From the NCBI GenBank assembly GCA_016192425.1, contig JACPUE010000004.1, forward strand, positions 143,492-207,491: DNA of 64,000 bases. The letters are read 5' to 3'. Within the stretch, counting starts at the first letter, position 1. Each line of letters starts with the position of its first letter. The DNA is from Burkholderiales bacterium. Its GTDB lineage: Bacteria; Pseudomonadota; Gammaproteobacteria; Burkholderiales; Burkholderiaceae_C. The translations under genes and the position numbers were made by a program. The notes below the pieces were generated by a model, which saw only the letters and a list, made by a program, of their open reading frames with translations, ran no database searches and was not told where the DNA came from. Positions 15,710 to 25,659 of the stretch are shown here, one piece after another.

Positions 15710-18700
15710 ATGCACATGAACCGGCGGCAGTTCTTTAAGATCGGCTCCGCCAGCCTTGTGGGTTCGAGCATTGCCGTGCTCGGCTTTTCACCCACAGCGG
15801 CCATGGCGGAAGTGCGCGAGTTCAAGCTCGCACGGGCCACGGAGACACGGAACAACTGCCCGTACTGCTCCGTATCCTGCGGCGTCCTGGTGTATTCGGT
15901 GGGCGACAAGTCCAAGAACGTCAAGGGCCGCGTCATCCACATCGAGGGCGACCCGGACGATCCGGTCAACCGTGGCAGCCTGTGCCCCAAGGGCGCCGGA
16001 CTCATGGACATGGTCAACAGCCCCACACGCCTGAAGTTCCCCGAAGTGCGCGAACCCGGCAGCAACGAGTGGAAGCGCATTTCCTGGCATGACGCGTTCG
16101 AGCGCATCGCCAAGCACATGAAGGCCGACCGCGACGCCAACTTCATCGCCCAAAACGCCGCAGGCGTGACGGTGAACCGCTGGAACACCATGGGCTTCCT
16201 GGCCAGTTCCTCGGCCAGCAACGAATCCGGTTACCTCACCCACAAGGTCTTGCGCAGCCTAGGCGCGGTCGCTTTCGACACCCAGGCCCGTATTTGACAC
16301 GCCCCCACGGTGGCCAGTCTGGCTCCGAGTTTTGGGCGTGGCGCGATGACCAACCATTGGGTGGACATCAAGAATGCCGATTTGGTTTTTGTGATGGGTG
16401 GCAACCCGGCTGAAGCGCACCCGTGCGGCTTCAAGTGGGTGATCGAGGCGAAGAAACAGCGCAAGGCCAAGCTGGTCGTGGTCGACCCGCGCTTCAACCG
16501 CACCGCGTCGGTGGCGGACTACTATGCGCCGATCCGATCAGGCTCTGACATCGCTTTCCTGAGCGGCGTCATCAATTTCCTGCTGACGAGCGACAAGATC
16601 CACCACGAGTACGTCAAGCACTTCACCAACGCCAGTTTCCTGATCGACGAGCGCTTTGCGCTGGAAGACGGCCTGTTCTCCGGCTACAACGCCGACAAGC
16701 GCAGCTACGACAAGGAGTCCTGGAAGTACCAGATGGGCGAAGACGGTTACGCCAAGGTCGATCCGACTCTGCAGGATCCGCACTGCGTGTTCCAGATCAT
16801 GAAGAAGCACTACGCCCGCTACACGCCGGATGTGGTGTCCAAGGTCACGGGCACGCCCAAGGAAGCCTTCCTCAAGGTCTGCGAATACATCGCCGAAACG
16901 GCGGCGCCCAACAAGACCATGACCAACCTGTATGCGCTGGGCTGGACCGAGCACTCGGTAGGCACCCAGAACATCCGCAGCATGGCCATCATCCAGCAAT
17001 TGCTGGGCAATATGGGCATGGCCGGGGGCGGCATCAACGCGCTGCGCGGGCACTCCAACGTGCAGGGCATCACCGACATGTGCCTGTACTCGGACACGCT
17101 GCCCGGCTACCTGGGCGCGCCGCTCGATTCGGACCTGGACCGCAAGAGCTATCTGGAAAAACGCACGCCCAAGGCGCTGCGTCCCAACCAGATGAACTTC
17201 CCGCAGAACTTCCCGAAGTGGTGGACCAGCCTGATGAAGTCCTTCTACGGCAAGGAAGCCACGGCCGAGAACGACTTCTGCTACGACTGGCTGCCCAAGA
17301 AGGATGCGTCCTACGACGTGCTGGCCATGTTCGACCGCATGTACCAGGGCAAGATGACCGGCTTTGTCTGCCAGGGCTTCAACCCGCTGGCCTCGGTGGC
17401 CAACAAGAAGAAGGTGGGCGATGCGCTGGCCAAGCTCAAGTACCTGGTCATCATGGATCCGCTGGTGACGGAAACCTCGGAATTCTGGAAGGACTACGGC
17501 GAGGTCAACCCGGCCAATCCATCCAGCATCCAGACCGAGGTGTTCCGCCTGCCGGTGGCCTTCTTTGCCGAAGAAGCCGGCACCTGCACCAACTCAGGCC
17601 GCGTGGTGCGCTGGCACTGGAAGGCCGTGGACGGCCCCGGCGAATCCAAGAGCGATGCCGACATCATGGCGCACCTGTACCTGACCCTCAAGGCCATGTA
17701 CGCCAAGGACGGTGGCGCCTTCCCGGACCCGGTGCTCAAGCTGTCCTGGCCCTACCGCATGCCCGCCGAACCTTCGCCCGAAGAGCTGCTGATGGAAATT
17801 TCCGGCAAGGCGCTGGCCGATCTGGCCGACCCCAAGGACGCCACCAAGACCGTCGCCAAGGCGGGCGAGCAGCTGGCCAGCTTCGGCTTTCTGCGCGACG
17901 ACGGCAGCACCGCCTGCGGCAACTGGATCTACAGCGGCTGCTGGTCGCAAGCGGGCAACCTGACCGCACGGCGCGACAGCAGCGACCCCTCGGGCCTGGG
18001 CCAGACCCTGAACTGGGGCTTCGCCTGGCCGGTGAACCGCCGCATCATCTACAACCGCGCCTCCTGCGACCCTGCGGGCAAGCCCTGGGATGCATCGCGC
18101 ACGGTCATCAAGTGGCTGGGCGACAAGTGGGGCGGCAACGATGTGCCCGACATGCGCCCGGACGCCAAGCCGGAAGAAGGGGTCATGCCCTTCATCATGA
18201 ACCCGGAAGGCGTGGCACGCCTGTTTGCCCGCGACCTGGTGGTGGACGGCCCGCTGCCCGAGCACTACGAGCCCTTCGAGTCGCCGTTGGATACCAACCC
18301 CATGCACCCGCAGAATGCCAAGGCCAAGAGCAATCCGGTCTCGCGCATCTTCAAGGGCGACCTGGAGGTGTTCGGCACACCCAAGGACTTCCCCTACGTG
18401 GCCACCACCTACCGGCTCACCGAGCATTTCCACTTCTGGACGCAGCACAGCAAGATCAATGCGATTTTGCAGCCCGAACACTTTGTGGAAATCGGCGAGG
18501 AGCTGGCCAAGGAGAAAGGCATCAAGGCGGGCGACAAGGTCAAGGTGCGCTCCAACCGGGGCTACATCAAGGCCGTAGCGGTGGTGACCAAGCGCATCAA
18601 GGCGCTCGATGTGGATGGGCGCAAGGTGCACACCATCGGGGTTCCGCTTAACTCCGGCTTTACCGGCCGGACGAAACCGGGCTTCCTGACCAACACCTTG

Positions 18701-18775
18701 ACTCCTGCCGTGGGCGATGCCAACACCCACACGCCCGAATACAAGGCGTTCCTGGTCAACATCGAGAAAGTGTGA
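15710..18775 (+). CDS. fdnG: Formate dehydrogenase-N type, alpha subunit, selenocysteine-containing
   Basis: Catalytic molybdopterin subunit oxidising formate to CO2 on the periplasmic side. The TGA at 16295-16297 is read as selenocysteine 196: the frame continues QARI-U-HAPTVASLAPSFGRGAMTNHW, matching E. coli FdnG/FdoG, where Sec is also residue 196. Total length is 1021 residues (family ~1015). A twin-arginine signal (MNRRQFFKIGSASL) ends near TAAMA. The [4Fe-4S] ligands follow in NCPYCSVSCG and GSLCPKG. AGGAG (15701-15705) precedes two possible ATGs (15710, 15716). An operon with fdnH and fdnI follows. Annotation programs may split this gene at the TGA. Confidence 0.97.
16295..16340 (+). 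promoter_or_regulatory. Bacterial SECIS element in fdnG mRNA
   Basis: Directly after the UGA the RNA can form the minihelix GGTGGCCA-GTC-TGGCTCC, that is GCCA/UGGC plus outer GG/CC pairs closing a GUC loop. The E. coli fdnG SECIS has the same form. SelB should bind it to deliver Sec-tRNA. Confidence 0.85.
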
Positions 18776-18787
18776 GGGAGAGCTGCC

Positions 18788-19684
18788 ATGCCATTGCAAT
18801 CGCTAGACATCAAACAGCGCTCCGCCACCACGACCCCGTCCACCCAGGCGCGGGAAACGGTCGAGATCGCCAAGCTCATCGACGTATCCGCCTGTATCGG
18901 CTGCAAGGCCTGCACGGCGGCCTGCATCGAATGGAACGACATCCGCGGCGACGTGGGCAACTGCGTGGGCATCTACGACAATCCGGTCGATCTTTCGGCC
19001 GATGCGTGGACGGTCATGCGCTTCACCGAGACCGAGCAAAACGGCAAGCTCGAATGGCTGATCCGCAAGGACGGCTGCCTGCACTGCGCCGAGCCGGCCT
19101 GCCTCAAGGCCTGCCCGGCGCCAGGCGCCATCATCCAGTACAGCAACGGCATTGTGGATTTCCACCAGGAAAACTGCATTGGCTGCGGCTACTGCGTGAC
19201 GGCCTGCCCGTTCGACGTGCCGCGCATCTCCGAAAAGGACAGCAAGGCCTACAAGTGCACCATGTGTTCGGACCGTGTGGCCGTCAACCAGGCCCCGGCC
19301 TGCGCCAAGGCCTGCCCGACAGGCGCCATCCAGTTCGGCGCCAAGGAGGACATGAAGGACTACGCCGACAAGCGCATCGCCGACCTCAAGGAACGCGGCT
19401 TCGACAAGGCGGGCCTGTACGACCCCCAAGGCGTGGGGGGCACGCACGTCATGTACGTGCTGCACCATGCCGACCAGCCCAAGCTGTACGCCAACCTGCC
19501 AGAGAACCCCGGCATCAGCCCCATGGTGTCGCTGTGGAAAGGGGCCACCAAGCCCCTGGCCACGCTGGCACTGGCCGGGGTGGCGCTGGGCAGCCTGTTC
19601 CACTATGTCACCAAGGGCCCGAACGAGGTCTCGAAAGAGATCGAGGACGAGATTGAACGCGAAGACCAGGAGGCCGCCAAATGA
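18788..19684 (+). CDS. fdnH: Formate dehydrogenase-N, iron-sulfur beta subunit
   Basis: A 298-residue four-cluster ferredoxin-like subunit carrying electrons from FdnG to the membrane. The cluster ligands are [45 protein letters not shown] and CTMCSDRV...CAKACP. A C-terminal transmembrane helix ([18 protein letters not shown], ~257-275) anchors it, as in E. coli FdnH. It starts 12 bases after fdnG with a GGGAGAG ribosome site, and its stop overlaps the fdnI start by four bases. Confidence 0.96.
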   Translation: MPLQSLDIKQRSATTTPSTQARETVEIAKLIDVSACIGCKACTAACIEWNDIRGDVGNCVGIYDNPVDLSADAWTVMRFTETEQNGKLEWLIRKDGCLHCAEPACLKACPAPGAIIQYSNGIVDFHQENCIGCGYCVTACPFDVPRISEKDSKAYKCTMCSDRVAVNQAPACAKACPTGAIQFGAKEDMKDYADKRIADLKERGFDKAGLYDPQGVGGTHVMYVLHHADQPKLYANLPENPGISPMVSLWKGATKPLATLALAGVALGSLFHYVTKGPNEVSKEIEDEIEREDQEAAK

Positions 19685-20301
19685 TCCGAGACCCCAAAGA
19701 CCTGCAGCGCTACAACGCGTCGGAGCGGGCCAACCACTGGGTGGTGGGCATCAGCTTCATCCTGCTGGCCCTCTCCGGCCTGGCCTTCTTCCACCCGGCA
19801 TTCTTCCCGCTGGCGCAACTGTTTGGCGGAGCGGTCTGGGCGCGCATCCTGCACCCCTTCATCGGGGTGCTGATGGCGCTGTCCTTTCTGGGGCTGTTCC
19901 TGCGCTTTCGGCATCTGAACAAGATGACGGCGGCCGACAAGGAATGGCTGGCCCGCGCGGGCGAAATGGTCAACGGCAACGACCACAACATGCCCGAGCA
20001 AGGCAAGTACAACGGTGGCCAGAAAGCCATGTTCTGGGGTGCCGCCCTGTGCATGCTGCTGCTCACGGTGTCGGGTGTCTTGATCTGGCGCGCCTACTTC
20101 GGCTTTGACGTCAACCTGGTGCGCCTGGCCGTGGTGGTGCATGCCGCTGTGGCCGCCTTGATGATTGCCCTCATCATGGTGCACGTGTACGCCGCCATCT
20201 GGGTCAAGGGGACGATCCGCGCCATGTGGTACGGCACCGTCACCCGCGCCTGGGCCAAGCAGCACCACCGCGCGTGGTACCGTGAGGTTTCCGGCAAGTA
20301 G
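19681..20301 (+). CDS. fdnI: Formate dehydrogenase-N, cytochrome b556 gamma subunit
   Basis: A 206-residue diheme cytochrome b with four transmembrane helices ([71 protein letters not shown]). Candidate heme-ligand histidines lie in [14 protein letters not shown] and MVHVYAAIW. It passes electrons to quinone. It overlaps fdnH by ATGA, showing translational coupling. A strong hairpin follows it before fdhE. Confidence 0.95.
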   Translation: MIRDPKDLQRYNASERANHWVVGISFILLALSGLAFFHPAFFPLAQLFGGAVWARILHPFIGVLMALSFLGLFLRFRHLNKMTAADKEWLARAGEMVNGNDHNMPEQGKYNGGQKAMFWGAALCMLLLTVSGVLIWRAYFGFDVNLVRLAVVVHAAVAALMIALIMVHVYAAIWVKGTIRAMWYGTVTRAWAKQHHRAWYREVSGK

Positions 20302-20309
20302 CCCGCACC

Positions 20310-20347
20310 GGCCGCAGCGTTGTCCCGCAGCGCTGCGGCCCTTTTAT
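20310..20347 (+). terminator. Terminator or attenuator between fdnI and fdhE
   Basis: A perfect 10-bp stem GGCCGCAGCG / CGCTGCGGCC (20310-20319 with 20331-20340) followed by CTTTTATT. It may reduce read-through from the highly expressed structural genes into fdhE-selAB. Confidence 0.8.
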
Positions 20348-20357
20348 TCTTCGCACC

Positions 20358-21266
20358 ATGCAAGCCACCATCCCGATTGCCGCCAGCGCCAGCCAGCCGC
20401 CCACGCTGATCCTGCCCAGCCCGGCCAGCCACTTCAGCCAACGCGCACAGCGGCTGGAGCAGCTGGCCCAGGGCCATGCGCTGGGCGATTTCCTGCAGTT
20501 CATGGCCGCACTGGCCCGCGCGCAACACGCGGCGCTGCAACAGCTCGCCCCCCCGGGGCTGCCCGACGCCGCCAGCCTGGAGCGTGCCCGCGCCCACGGC
20601 ATGCCGCCGCTGGCCGCGCAGTCCCTGCCGCGCGATGCGGCCTGGCACAGCGCCTTGCATTGGATGCTCGACGCCCTGGCACCTACCACCAACGCTGCCA
20701 GCGCAGCCCTGCTGGCGGAGCTGCGCGCACTGCCCGCCGAGCGGCTGGAGGCCATGGCCGCACGCATCCTCGATACCGATTTGTCGGGCCCCGACGCGCG
20801 CTACTACCCGCTGCTGGCAGCAGCGCTGCAGGTCTACTGGGTCAAGCTCGTCACCAGCCTGCCGCTGCCGACCTACGCGCCGCTGGACGTGCACAACATC
20901 TGCCCGGCCTGCGGCTGCCTGCCCCTGGGCAGCGTGATCGGTGCCCATGCCGACGTGAGCGGCCTGCGCTACGCCCAGTGTGCGCTGTGCGGCACGCAAT
21001 GGAACGTCACGCGCGCCAGCTGCCTGGCCTGCGGCGCGGGCGAAGACCGCGTGGGCTACCACAGCATCGAAGGCAGCAAGGGCCCGATGCAGGCCGAGAG
21101 CTGCGACGAATGCCACAGCTATTTCAAGCTGCTGCGCCGCGACCAGGACGCCAGCGCCGACCTGACCGCCGACGACCTGGCCAGCCTGACGCTGGACATG
21201 CTGCTTGATGATGCAGGCTTTGCGCGCGGCGGGCCGAACCTGCTGTTTGTGCCGGGCGAATCCTGA
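20358..21266 (+). CDS. fdhE: Formate dehydrogenase accessory protein FdhE
   Basis: A 302-residue cytoplasmic protein needed for maturation of respiratory formate dehydrogenases. It shows the four CxxC pairs of the FdhE rubredoxin-like region: CPACGCLP (~181-188), CALCGTQWN, CLACGAGED and CDECHSYFK. The helical N-terminal half begins PTLILPSPASHFSQRAQRLE. The ATG at 20358 follows the terminator by 11 bases. Its location between fdnGHI and selAB supports the assignment. Confidence 0.93.
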   Translation: MQATIPIAASASQPPTLILPSPASHFSQRAQRLEQLAQGHALGDFLQFMAALARAQHAALQQLAPPGLPDAASLERARAHGMPPLAAQSLPRDAAWHSALHWMLDALAPTTNAASAALLAELRALPAERLEAMAARILDTDLSGPDARYYPLLAAALQVYWVKLVTSLPLPTYAPLDVHNICPACGCLPLGSVIGAHADVSGLRYAQCALCGTQWNVTRASCLACGAGEDRVGYHSIEGSKGPMQAESCDECHSYFKLLRRDQDASADLTADDLASLTLDMLLDDAGFARGGPNLLFVPGES

Positions 21267-21332
21267 AACCCTGCACCCGCCACATGCAACGCTCCCTTTC
21301 CCTCCACTTTCTGCCCGGTCCGGGTGAAAGCC

Positions 21333-22739
21333 ATGCACGATATTCGCCGCCTTCCCGCCGTTGACCGCGTCCTGCAGCAACTCCCCGGCCTGATCGACGC
21401 CCACGGCCGCCAGTTGGTGACCGCCTGCGTGCGTGCCGAGCTGGCCGCAGCGCGCGAGGGCTTCCAGCACGGCCTGCCCTTGCCGGACGAAGCCACCCTG
21501 CTCGCCGCCATCAGCCGCCGTGCCGATGCGGCGGGCCGCTCCAATCTGCGCCCGGTCTTCAACCTCACCGGCACCGTGCTGCACACCAACCTGGGCCGCG
21601 CGCAACTGGCCGAAGCCGCCATCGAAGCCATGGTGGCGGCGGCGCGTGCGCCCTGCGCGCTGGAATACGACCTTGCCAGCGGCGGGCGCGGCGACCGCGA
21701 CGACCTGGTGTCCTCCCTGCTGGCCGAGCTGGTGGCGGGGGGTGATGCGAACATCGCCGCCACCATCGTCAACAACAACGCCGCCGCCGTGCTGCTGACG
21801 CTGAACGCACTGGCCCAGGGCAAGGAGGCCGTGGTGTCGCGCGGCGAACTGGTCGAGATTGGCGGGGCCTTTCGGGTGCCCGACGTCATGCGCCGCGCCC
21901 AGGTCAAGCTGGTCGAAATCGGCACCACCAACCGCACCCACGCCAAGGACTACCAGGAGGCCATCGGCCCCAAGACCGCGCTCTTGATGAAGGTGCACAC
22001 CAGCAACTACGCCGTGGTGGGCTTTACCAAGGTGGTGGAGGAAAAGGCCATCGCCGACATCTCCCACGCGGCGGGGCTGCCCTTTGTCGTGGATCTGGGC
22101 AGCGGCACGCTGACCGACTTTGCCGCCCTGGGGCTGCCCGCAGAGCCCACGCCCCAGCAGGCCCTGGCCGCCGGGGCCGATATCGTCACCTTCTCGGGCG
22201 ACAAGCTGCTAGGCGGCCCGCAGGCCGGGCTGATCGTCGGACGCAAGGACCTGATTGCCAAGATCAAGAAAAACCCGCTCAAGCGCGCCCTGCGCGTGGG
22301 CAAGACCACGCTGGCCGCGCTGGAAGCCACGCTGCGCCTGTACCGCGACCCGGATCGCCTGTGCCAACGCCTGCCCACCTTGCGCTTGCTGACCCGGCCC
22401 GTAGCCGACATTGCTGCACTGGCCGAGCGCATCGCCCCGGCCGTGCAGGAGGCCGTGGGAAGCGTCGCCAGCGTCAGCGTGCAGCCGTGCAGCAGCCAGA
22501 TTGGCAGCGGTGCCTTGCCGGTGGAGCGCCTGCCTTCTGCGGCGCTGGTGCTGCGCCCCGCTGGCAAGAAACCAGGCAAAGTTTTGCTGGCGCTGGAAGC
22601 AGCGTTTCGCGCCCTGCCCACACCCGTCATCGGCTACGTACGCGACGACGCCTACCACCTCGACCTGCGCTGCCTGGAGGCGCAGGACGAAGCCCGTTTT
22701 GTCGCCCAGCTGGACGCACTGAAAGTGGCCAACGCATGA
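21333..22739 (+). CDS. selA: L-seryl-tRNA(Sec) selenium transferase
   Basis: A 468-residue PLP enzyme converting Ser-tRNA(Sec) to Sec-tRNA(Sec) using selenophosphate. The N-terminal tRNA-binding part begins [16 protein letters not shown]. The core contains [32 protein letters not shown] and the PLP Lys in [18 protein letters not shown], all typical of SelA. ATG 21333 is chosen; a GTG at 21324 in the same frame is possible. The stop overlaps the selB start by ATGA. selD, the selenophosphate donor, is not in the window. Confidence 0.95.
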   Translation: MHDIRRLPAVDRVLQQLPGLIDAHGRQLVTACVRAELAAAREGFQHGLPLPDEATLLAAISRRADAAGRSNLRPVFNLTGTVLHTNLGRAQLAEAAIEAMVAAARAPCALEYDLASGGRGDRDDLVSSLLAELVAGGDANIAATIVNNNAAAVLLTLNALAQGKEAVVSRGELVEIGGAFRVPDVMRRAQVKLVEIGTTNRTHAKDYQEAIGPKTALLMKVHTSNYAVVGFTKVVEEKAIADISHAAGLPFVVDLGSGTLTDFAALGLPAEPTPQQALAAGADIVTFSGDKLLGGPQAGLIVGRKDLIAKIKKNPLKRALRVGKTTLAALEATLRLYRDPDRLCQRLPTLRLLTRPVADIAALAERIAPAVQEAVGSVASVSVQPCSSQIGSGALPVERLPSAALVLRPAGKKPGKVLLALEAAFRALPTPVIGYVRDDAYHLDLRCLEAQDEARFVAQLDALKVANA

Positions 22740-24640
22740 TCGTCGGCACCGCAGGCCATATCGACCACGGCAAGACCACGCTGGTCAAGGCGCTGACCGG
22801 GGTGGACTGCGACCGCCTCAAGGAAGAAAAAGTGCGCGGCATCACGCTCGACCTGGGCTACGCCTACCATGCCGACGGCCAGCTGGGTTTTGTGGACGTG
22901 CCCGGCCACGAACGCCTGGTGCACAACATGCTGGCCGGGGCCACCGGCATCGACTACGTGCTGCTGGTGATTGCCGCCGACGATGGCCCCATGCCGCAAA
23001 CCCGCGAGCACCTGGCCATCGTCGACCTGCTGGGCCTGGCCCACGGCGCGGTGGCGCTCACCAAGGTCGATTGCATCGATGCCGCGCAGTTGGCCGCCGT
23101 GCAGCGCGACATTGCCGCGCTGCTGGCCCCTACCGGCCTGGCGGGCGCGCCCGTGTTCCCGGTGTCGGCCAAGACCGGCCAGTGCCTGGCCGAGCTGTCT
23201 GCCGCCCTGCACGCCGCAGCACACACCACGCGCCCGCGCAGCACGCAAGGCGGCTTTCGCCTGGCCATCGACCGCGCGTTTCATCTGGCCGGAGCCGGCC
23301 TCATCGTCACCGGCACCGCGTTTGCCGGGGCTGTGCGCGTGGGCGACACGGTCTGCGTCTCGCCCCCTGGCTGGCGCGCCCGCGTACGCAGCCTGCACGC
23401 GCAAGACCGCGCCAGCGAGACGGGGCAGGTGGGCCAGCGCATTGCCCTGAACCTGGTGGGCGACTTTGGCAAGGACGACATGGCGCGCGGCATGTGGGTG
23501 CTGGCCCCGCAGCTGCACAGCCCCGTGCAGCGCCTGCACGCGCGCATCCGCCTGCTGCCGGGCGAAGCGGCCCTTGCGCACTGGACGCAGGCGCACCTGC
23601 ACCTGGGCACCGAAGACGTGGTGGCGCGCATCGCCCTGCTCGAAGGCGATGTGCTGGCGCCGGGCGAAACCATGCTGGCCGAGCTGCTGCTGGACCGCCC
23701 CATCGGCGCGCTGCATGGCGACCGCTTCATCCTGCGCGACATCTCGGCCCAGCGCAGCCTGGGCGGCGGGCGTGTGCTCGACATCTTCCCGCCCACGCGC
23801 CACAAGCGCGCCGCCGAACACCTGGCCTATTTGCGGGCGCTGGAGGCCGACGACCCGCGCGATGCACTGGCCTTGGCCCTGGCGCGCCACCCTGCCGGGT
23901 TGGCCCTGGCGCGCTTTGCGCTGAACCGCAACCTGGACACCACGCAGGCGCACGCGCTGTGGCAGACCTGTGCCCTGGTGATCGTGGGCGAGGGCGAGCA
24001 GGCCGTGGGCTTTGCCCCCGCGCAGTGGCAGGCGCTGATTGATCGCGTGCTGCAAGCCGCAGCCGCCGAGCATGCACGCGCACCCGACATGGTGGGTGTG
24101 GAGCGCGACCGCCTGCGCCGCCTCACCCTGGCCGCACTGGCGCGCCCGGTGTTTGACCGACTGGTGGCGGAACTGCTGGCCGATGGCCGCCTGCAAGCCC
24201 AGGGCAGCTGGCTGCACTTGCCCGCGCACCGCGCCGAACTCAGCGCCAGCGACGCCGACCTGTGGCGCACGCTGCAGCCGTTGCTGGACGCCGCACCCCA
24301 CAACCCGCCACGCGTGCGCGACATTGCCAACGCCAGCGGCGTGGGCGAAGGCCGCGTGCGCGAACTGCTCAAGCGCGTGGCGCGCGTGGGCGCGGTGTAC
24401 CCGGTGGCGCATGACCACTATTTCAGCGCTTCGGCGGTGGCCGCCTTGGCCGCCACCGTGGCCGACCTGGCCGGTCGCACCGGCCCCGTGCACGCCGCCG
24501 ACCTGCGCGACGCCATTGGCGGCGGGCGCAAGGTGGCCATCCACATCCTCGAATTCTTCGACCGCGTGGGCTACACTCGCCGCGTGCGCGATGCACACTG
24601 CCTGCGCCAAAACGTGGGCGAACGATCATGGACGCCATGA
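22736..24640 (+). CDS. selB: Selenocysteine-specific elongation factor SelB
   Basis: A 634-residue GTPase that brings Sec-tRNA(Sec) to UGA codons followed by a SECIS. It has an EF-Tu-like domain with G1 [10 protein letters not shown] (7-16), G3 DVPGHE and G4 TKVDC, then beta-barrel domains. The C-terminal winged helices that bind SECIS end in [20 protein letters not shown] and [13 protein letters not shown] 22736 overlaps the selA stop and starts exactly at [15 protein letters not shown]; the longer open frame inside selA is spurious. Only two bases separate its stop from the tRNA-Sec gene. Confidence 0.96.
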   Translation: MIVGTAGHIDHGKTTLVKALTGVDCDRLKEEKVRGITLDLGYAYHADGQLGFVDVPGHERLVHNMLAGATGIDYVLLVIAADDGPMPQTREHLAIVDLLGLAHGAVALTKVDCIDAAQLAAVQRDIAALLAPTGLAGAPVFPVSAKTGQCLAELSAALHAAAHTTRPRSTQGGFRLAIDRAFHLAGAGLIVTGTAFAGAVRVGDTVCVSPPGWRARVRSLHAQDRASETGQVGQRIALNLVGDFGKDDMARGMWVLAPQLHSPVQRLHARIRLLPGEAALAHWTQAHLHLGTEDVVARIALLEGDVLAPGETMLAELLLDRPIGALHGDRFILRDISAQRSLGGGRVLDIFPPTRHKRAAEHLAYLRALEADDPRDALALALARHPAGLALARFALNRNLDTTQAHALWQTCALVIVGEGEQAVGFAPAQWQALIDRVLQAAAAEHARAPDMVGVERDRLRRLTLAALARPVFDRLVAELLADGRLQAQGSWLHLPAHRAELSASDADLWRTLQPLLDAAPHNPPRVRDIANASGVGEGRVRELLKRVARVGAVYPVAHDHYFSASAVAALAATVADLAGRTGPVHAADLRDAIGGGRKVAIHILEFFDRVGYTRRVRDAHCLRQNVGERSWTP

Positions 24641-24642
24641 AT

Positions 24643-24738
24643 GGAAGAGATCGCACCCCGGTGGGGCGCTCGGACTTCAAATTCGGGAGGGGTCGCCATG
24701 CGATCCTTGGTGGGTTCGACTCCCGCTCTCTTCCGCCA
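24643..24738 (+). tRNA. selC: tRNA-Sec (anticodon TCA)
   Basis: A 96-nt tRNA gene with the hallmarks of bacterial tRNA-Sec. It has an 8-bp acceptor stem, GGAAGAGA pairing with TCTCTTCC followed by G-CCA. The anticodon arm GGACTTCAAATTC has TCA at 24677-24679. The extra arm is very long, and GGTTCGACTCC forms the T loop. CCA is encoded. Overall it closely resembles E. coli selC. It starts two bases after selB, so it is probably transcribed with selAB and processed from the same RNA. Confidence 0.97.
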
Positions 24739-24763
24739 TTCTTTGCGCAACGTTTGGTAGCCC

Positions 24764-25198
24764 ATGTCTGAGCTGATCTTTCGCGGCCGCATTCCGGACG
24801 GCCTTCTGTACGATGCCGACTACAACATGTGGCTGCAGCGCGCGGGCGACGAGGTGGTGGTCGGCGCCACCAGCTTCGGCCTGTTCCTGGCCGGCACCGT
24901 GATTGCCTTCACCCCCAAACCCCTGGGCGCCCAGGTGGCGTGCACGCGCGGCTTTGGCACCGTGGAATGCGCCAAGACCGTGCTGGCGCTGCACGCGCCC
25001 GTGGCCCTGCAGCTCACCGCCAGCAACGAAGCTGCCGAGGCCGACCCGCGCACCCTGCTGCGCGACCCCTATGGAGAAGGCTGGATGGTGCGCGGCACCG
25101 CGCTGGACTGGGCCACGGATCACCCCCGCTTGCTGGACGCGAACGCCTACCGCGCCCACATCCTGGCCGCCATGCCCGGCGCGGTGATCGAACCATGA
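24764..25198 (+). CDS. Glycine cleavage H protein-like (lipoyl-domain) protein
   Basis: A 144-residue GcvH-like protein. The signature TVECAKTVLALHAPV aligns with the lipoylation segment ESVKA...APV of GcvH, with Lys71 in the lipoyl position. DPYGEGWMVRG matches the conserved DPYGEGWL near the GcvH C-terminus. The loop after APV departs from GcvH. No gcvT or gcvP is nearby; instead it follows selC by 25 bases and overlaps a DsrE-like gene by ATGA. Non-glycine lipoyl carriers (LbpA) paired with sulfur-transfer proteins are known from sulfur oxidisers, so a sulfur or selenium carrier role is a reasonable inference, not shown. Confidence 0.75.
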   Translation: MSELIFRGRIPDGLLYDADYNMWLQRAGDEVVVGATSFGLFLAGTVIAFTPKPLGAQVACTRGFGTVECAKTVLALHAPVALQLTASNEAAEADPRTLLRDPYGEGWMVRGTALDWATDHPRLLDANAYRAHILAAMPGAVIEP

Positions 25199-25584
25199 CA
25201 CCCAAGCACAAACTGGCCCTGCTGCTGTGGTCGGTGTCGCCCGAGCAGCCCGCGCTGTGCGCCGCACCCTTCGTCTACGCCAGCGCGGCGGCGGCCATGG
25301 ACTGCGAGGTGGAAATCCATTTCGCCGCCGACGCCGTGCGCCTGCTGGCGCCCGGCGTGGCCGCGTACACCTTCCCCAGCGCCAACGCCAACGCCCCGCG
25401 CAGCGTGCTCGACCACATGCAGGACGCGGCCCAGCTGGGCGCACGCTTTCTGGCCTGCTCCATGGCGCTGCACGAGCGCGCGCTGGCGCTGGAAGAACTC
25501 ATCCCGGAGTGCACGGGCGCGGCCGGGGCGACCGCCTTTGTGGTGCGAACCCTGGACCCGGAGTGGGCGACACTGGTGTTCTGA
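25195..25584 (+). CDS. DsrE-like sulfur-relay family protein
   Basis: A 129-residue protein with the DsrE/DsrF/TusD-like fold pattern. It has an N-terminal strand KLALLLWSVSPE, helix APFVYASAAAAMDCEVEIHFAADAVRLL, strand/loop FLACSMALHERALAL (with a Cys at the position DsrE proteins often use) and a final strand. ATG 25195 is translationally coupled to the GcvH-like gene; the longer frame from 24829 is antisense-frame noise within that gene. DsrE proteins bind or transfer sulfane sulfur. Together with the lipoyl-like partner and the FDH-Sec locus, this suggests handling of sulfur or selenium for the enzyme; that is inference. Confidence 0.7.
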   Translation: MTPKHKLALLLWSVSPEQPALCAAPFVYASAAAAMDCEVEIHFAADAVRLLAPGVAAYTFPSANANAPRSVLDHMQDAAQLGARFLACSMALHERALALEELIPECTGAAGATAFVVRTLDPEWATLVF

Positions 25585-25592
25585 GAGCCCAC

Positions 25593-25624
25593 AAAAAAGC
25601 CCTGCCACTCAAAGAGCGCAGGGC
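25593..25624 (-). terminator. Terminator of icd
   Basis: On the minus strand GCCCTGC pairs with GCAGGGC, followed by TTTTTT. It lies between convergent icd and the DsrE-like gene, and a second hairpin (GCCCGGC/GCCGGGC, 25634-25650) lies next to it. Confidence 0.85.
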
Positions 25625-25659
25625 CTGTACGCTGCCCGGCAACGCCGGGCAAGGCGTGG

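Noticed and set aside
15710..16297. A short 195-residue formate dehydrogenase fragment ending at TGA, followed by a separate gene at 16310
   Set aside because: The reading continues through the TGA with strong family similarity, the TGA is at the known Sec position, a SECIS follows and the sel genes are nearby, so it is one selenoprotein gene.
20302..20357. A riboswitch between fdnI and fdhE
   Set aside because: The only structure is a simple perfect stem with a short T tract, better explained as a terminator or attenuator.
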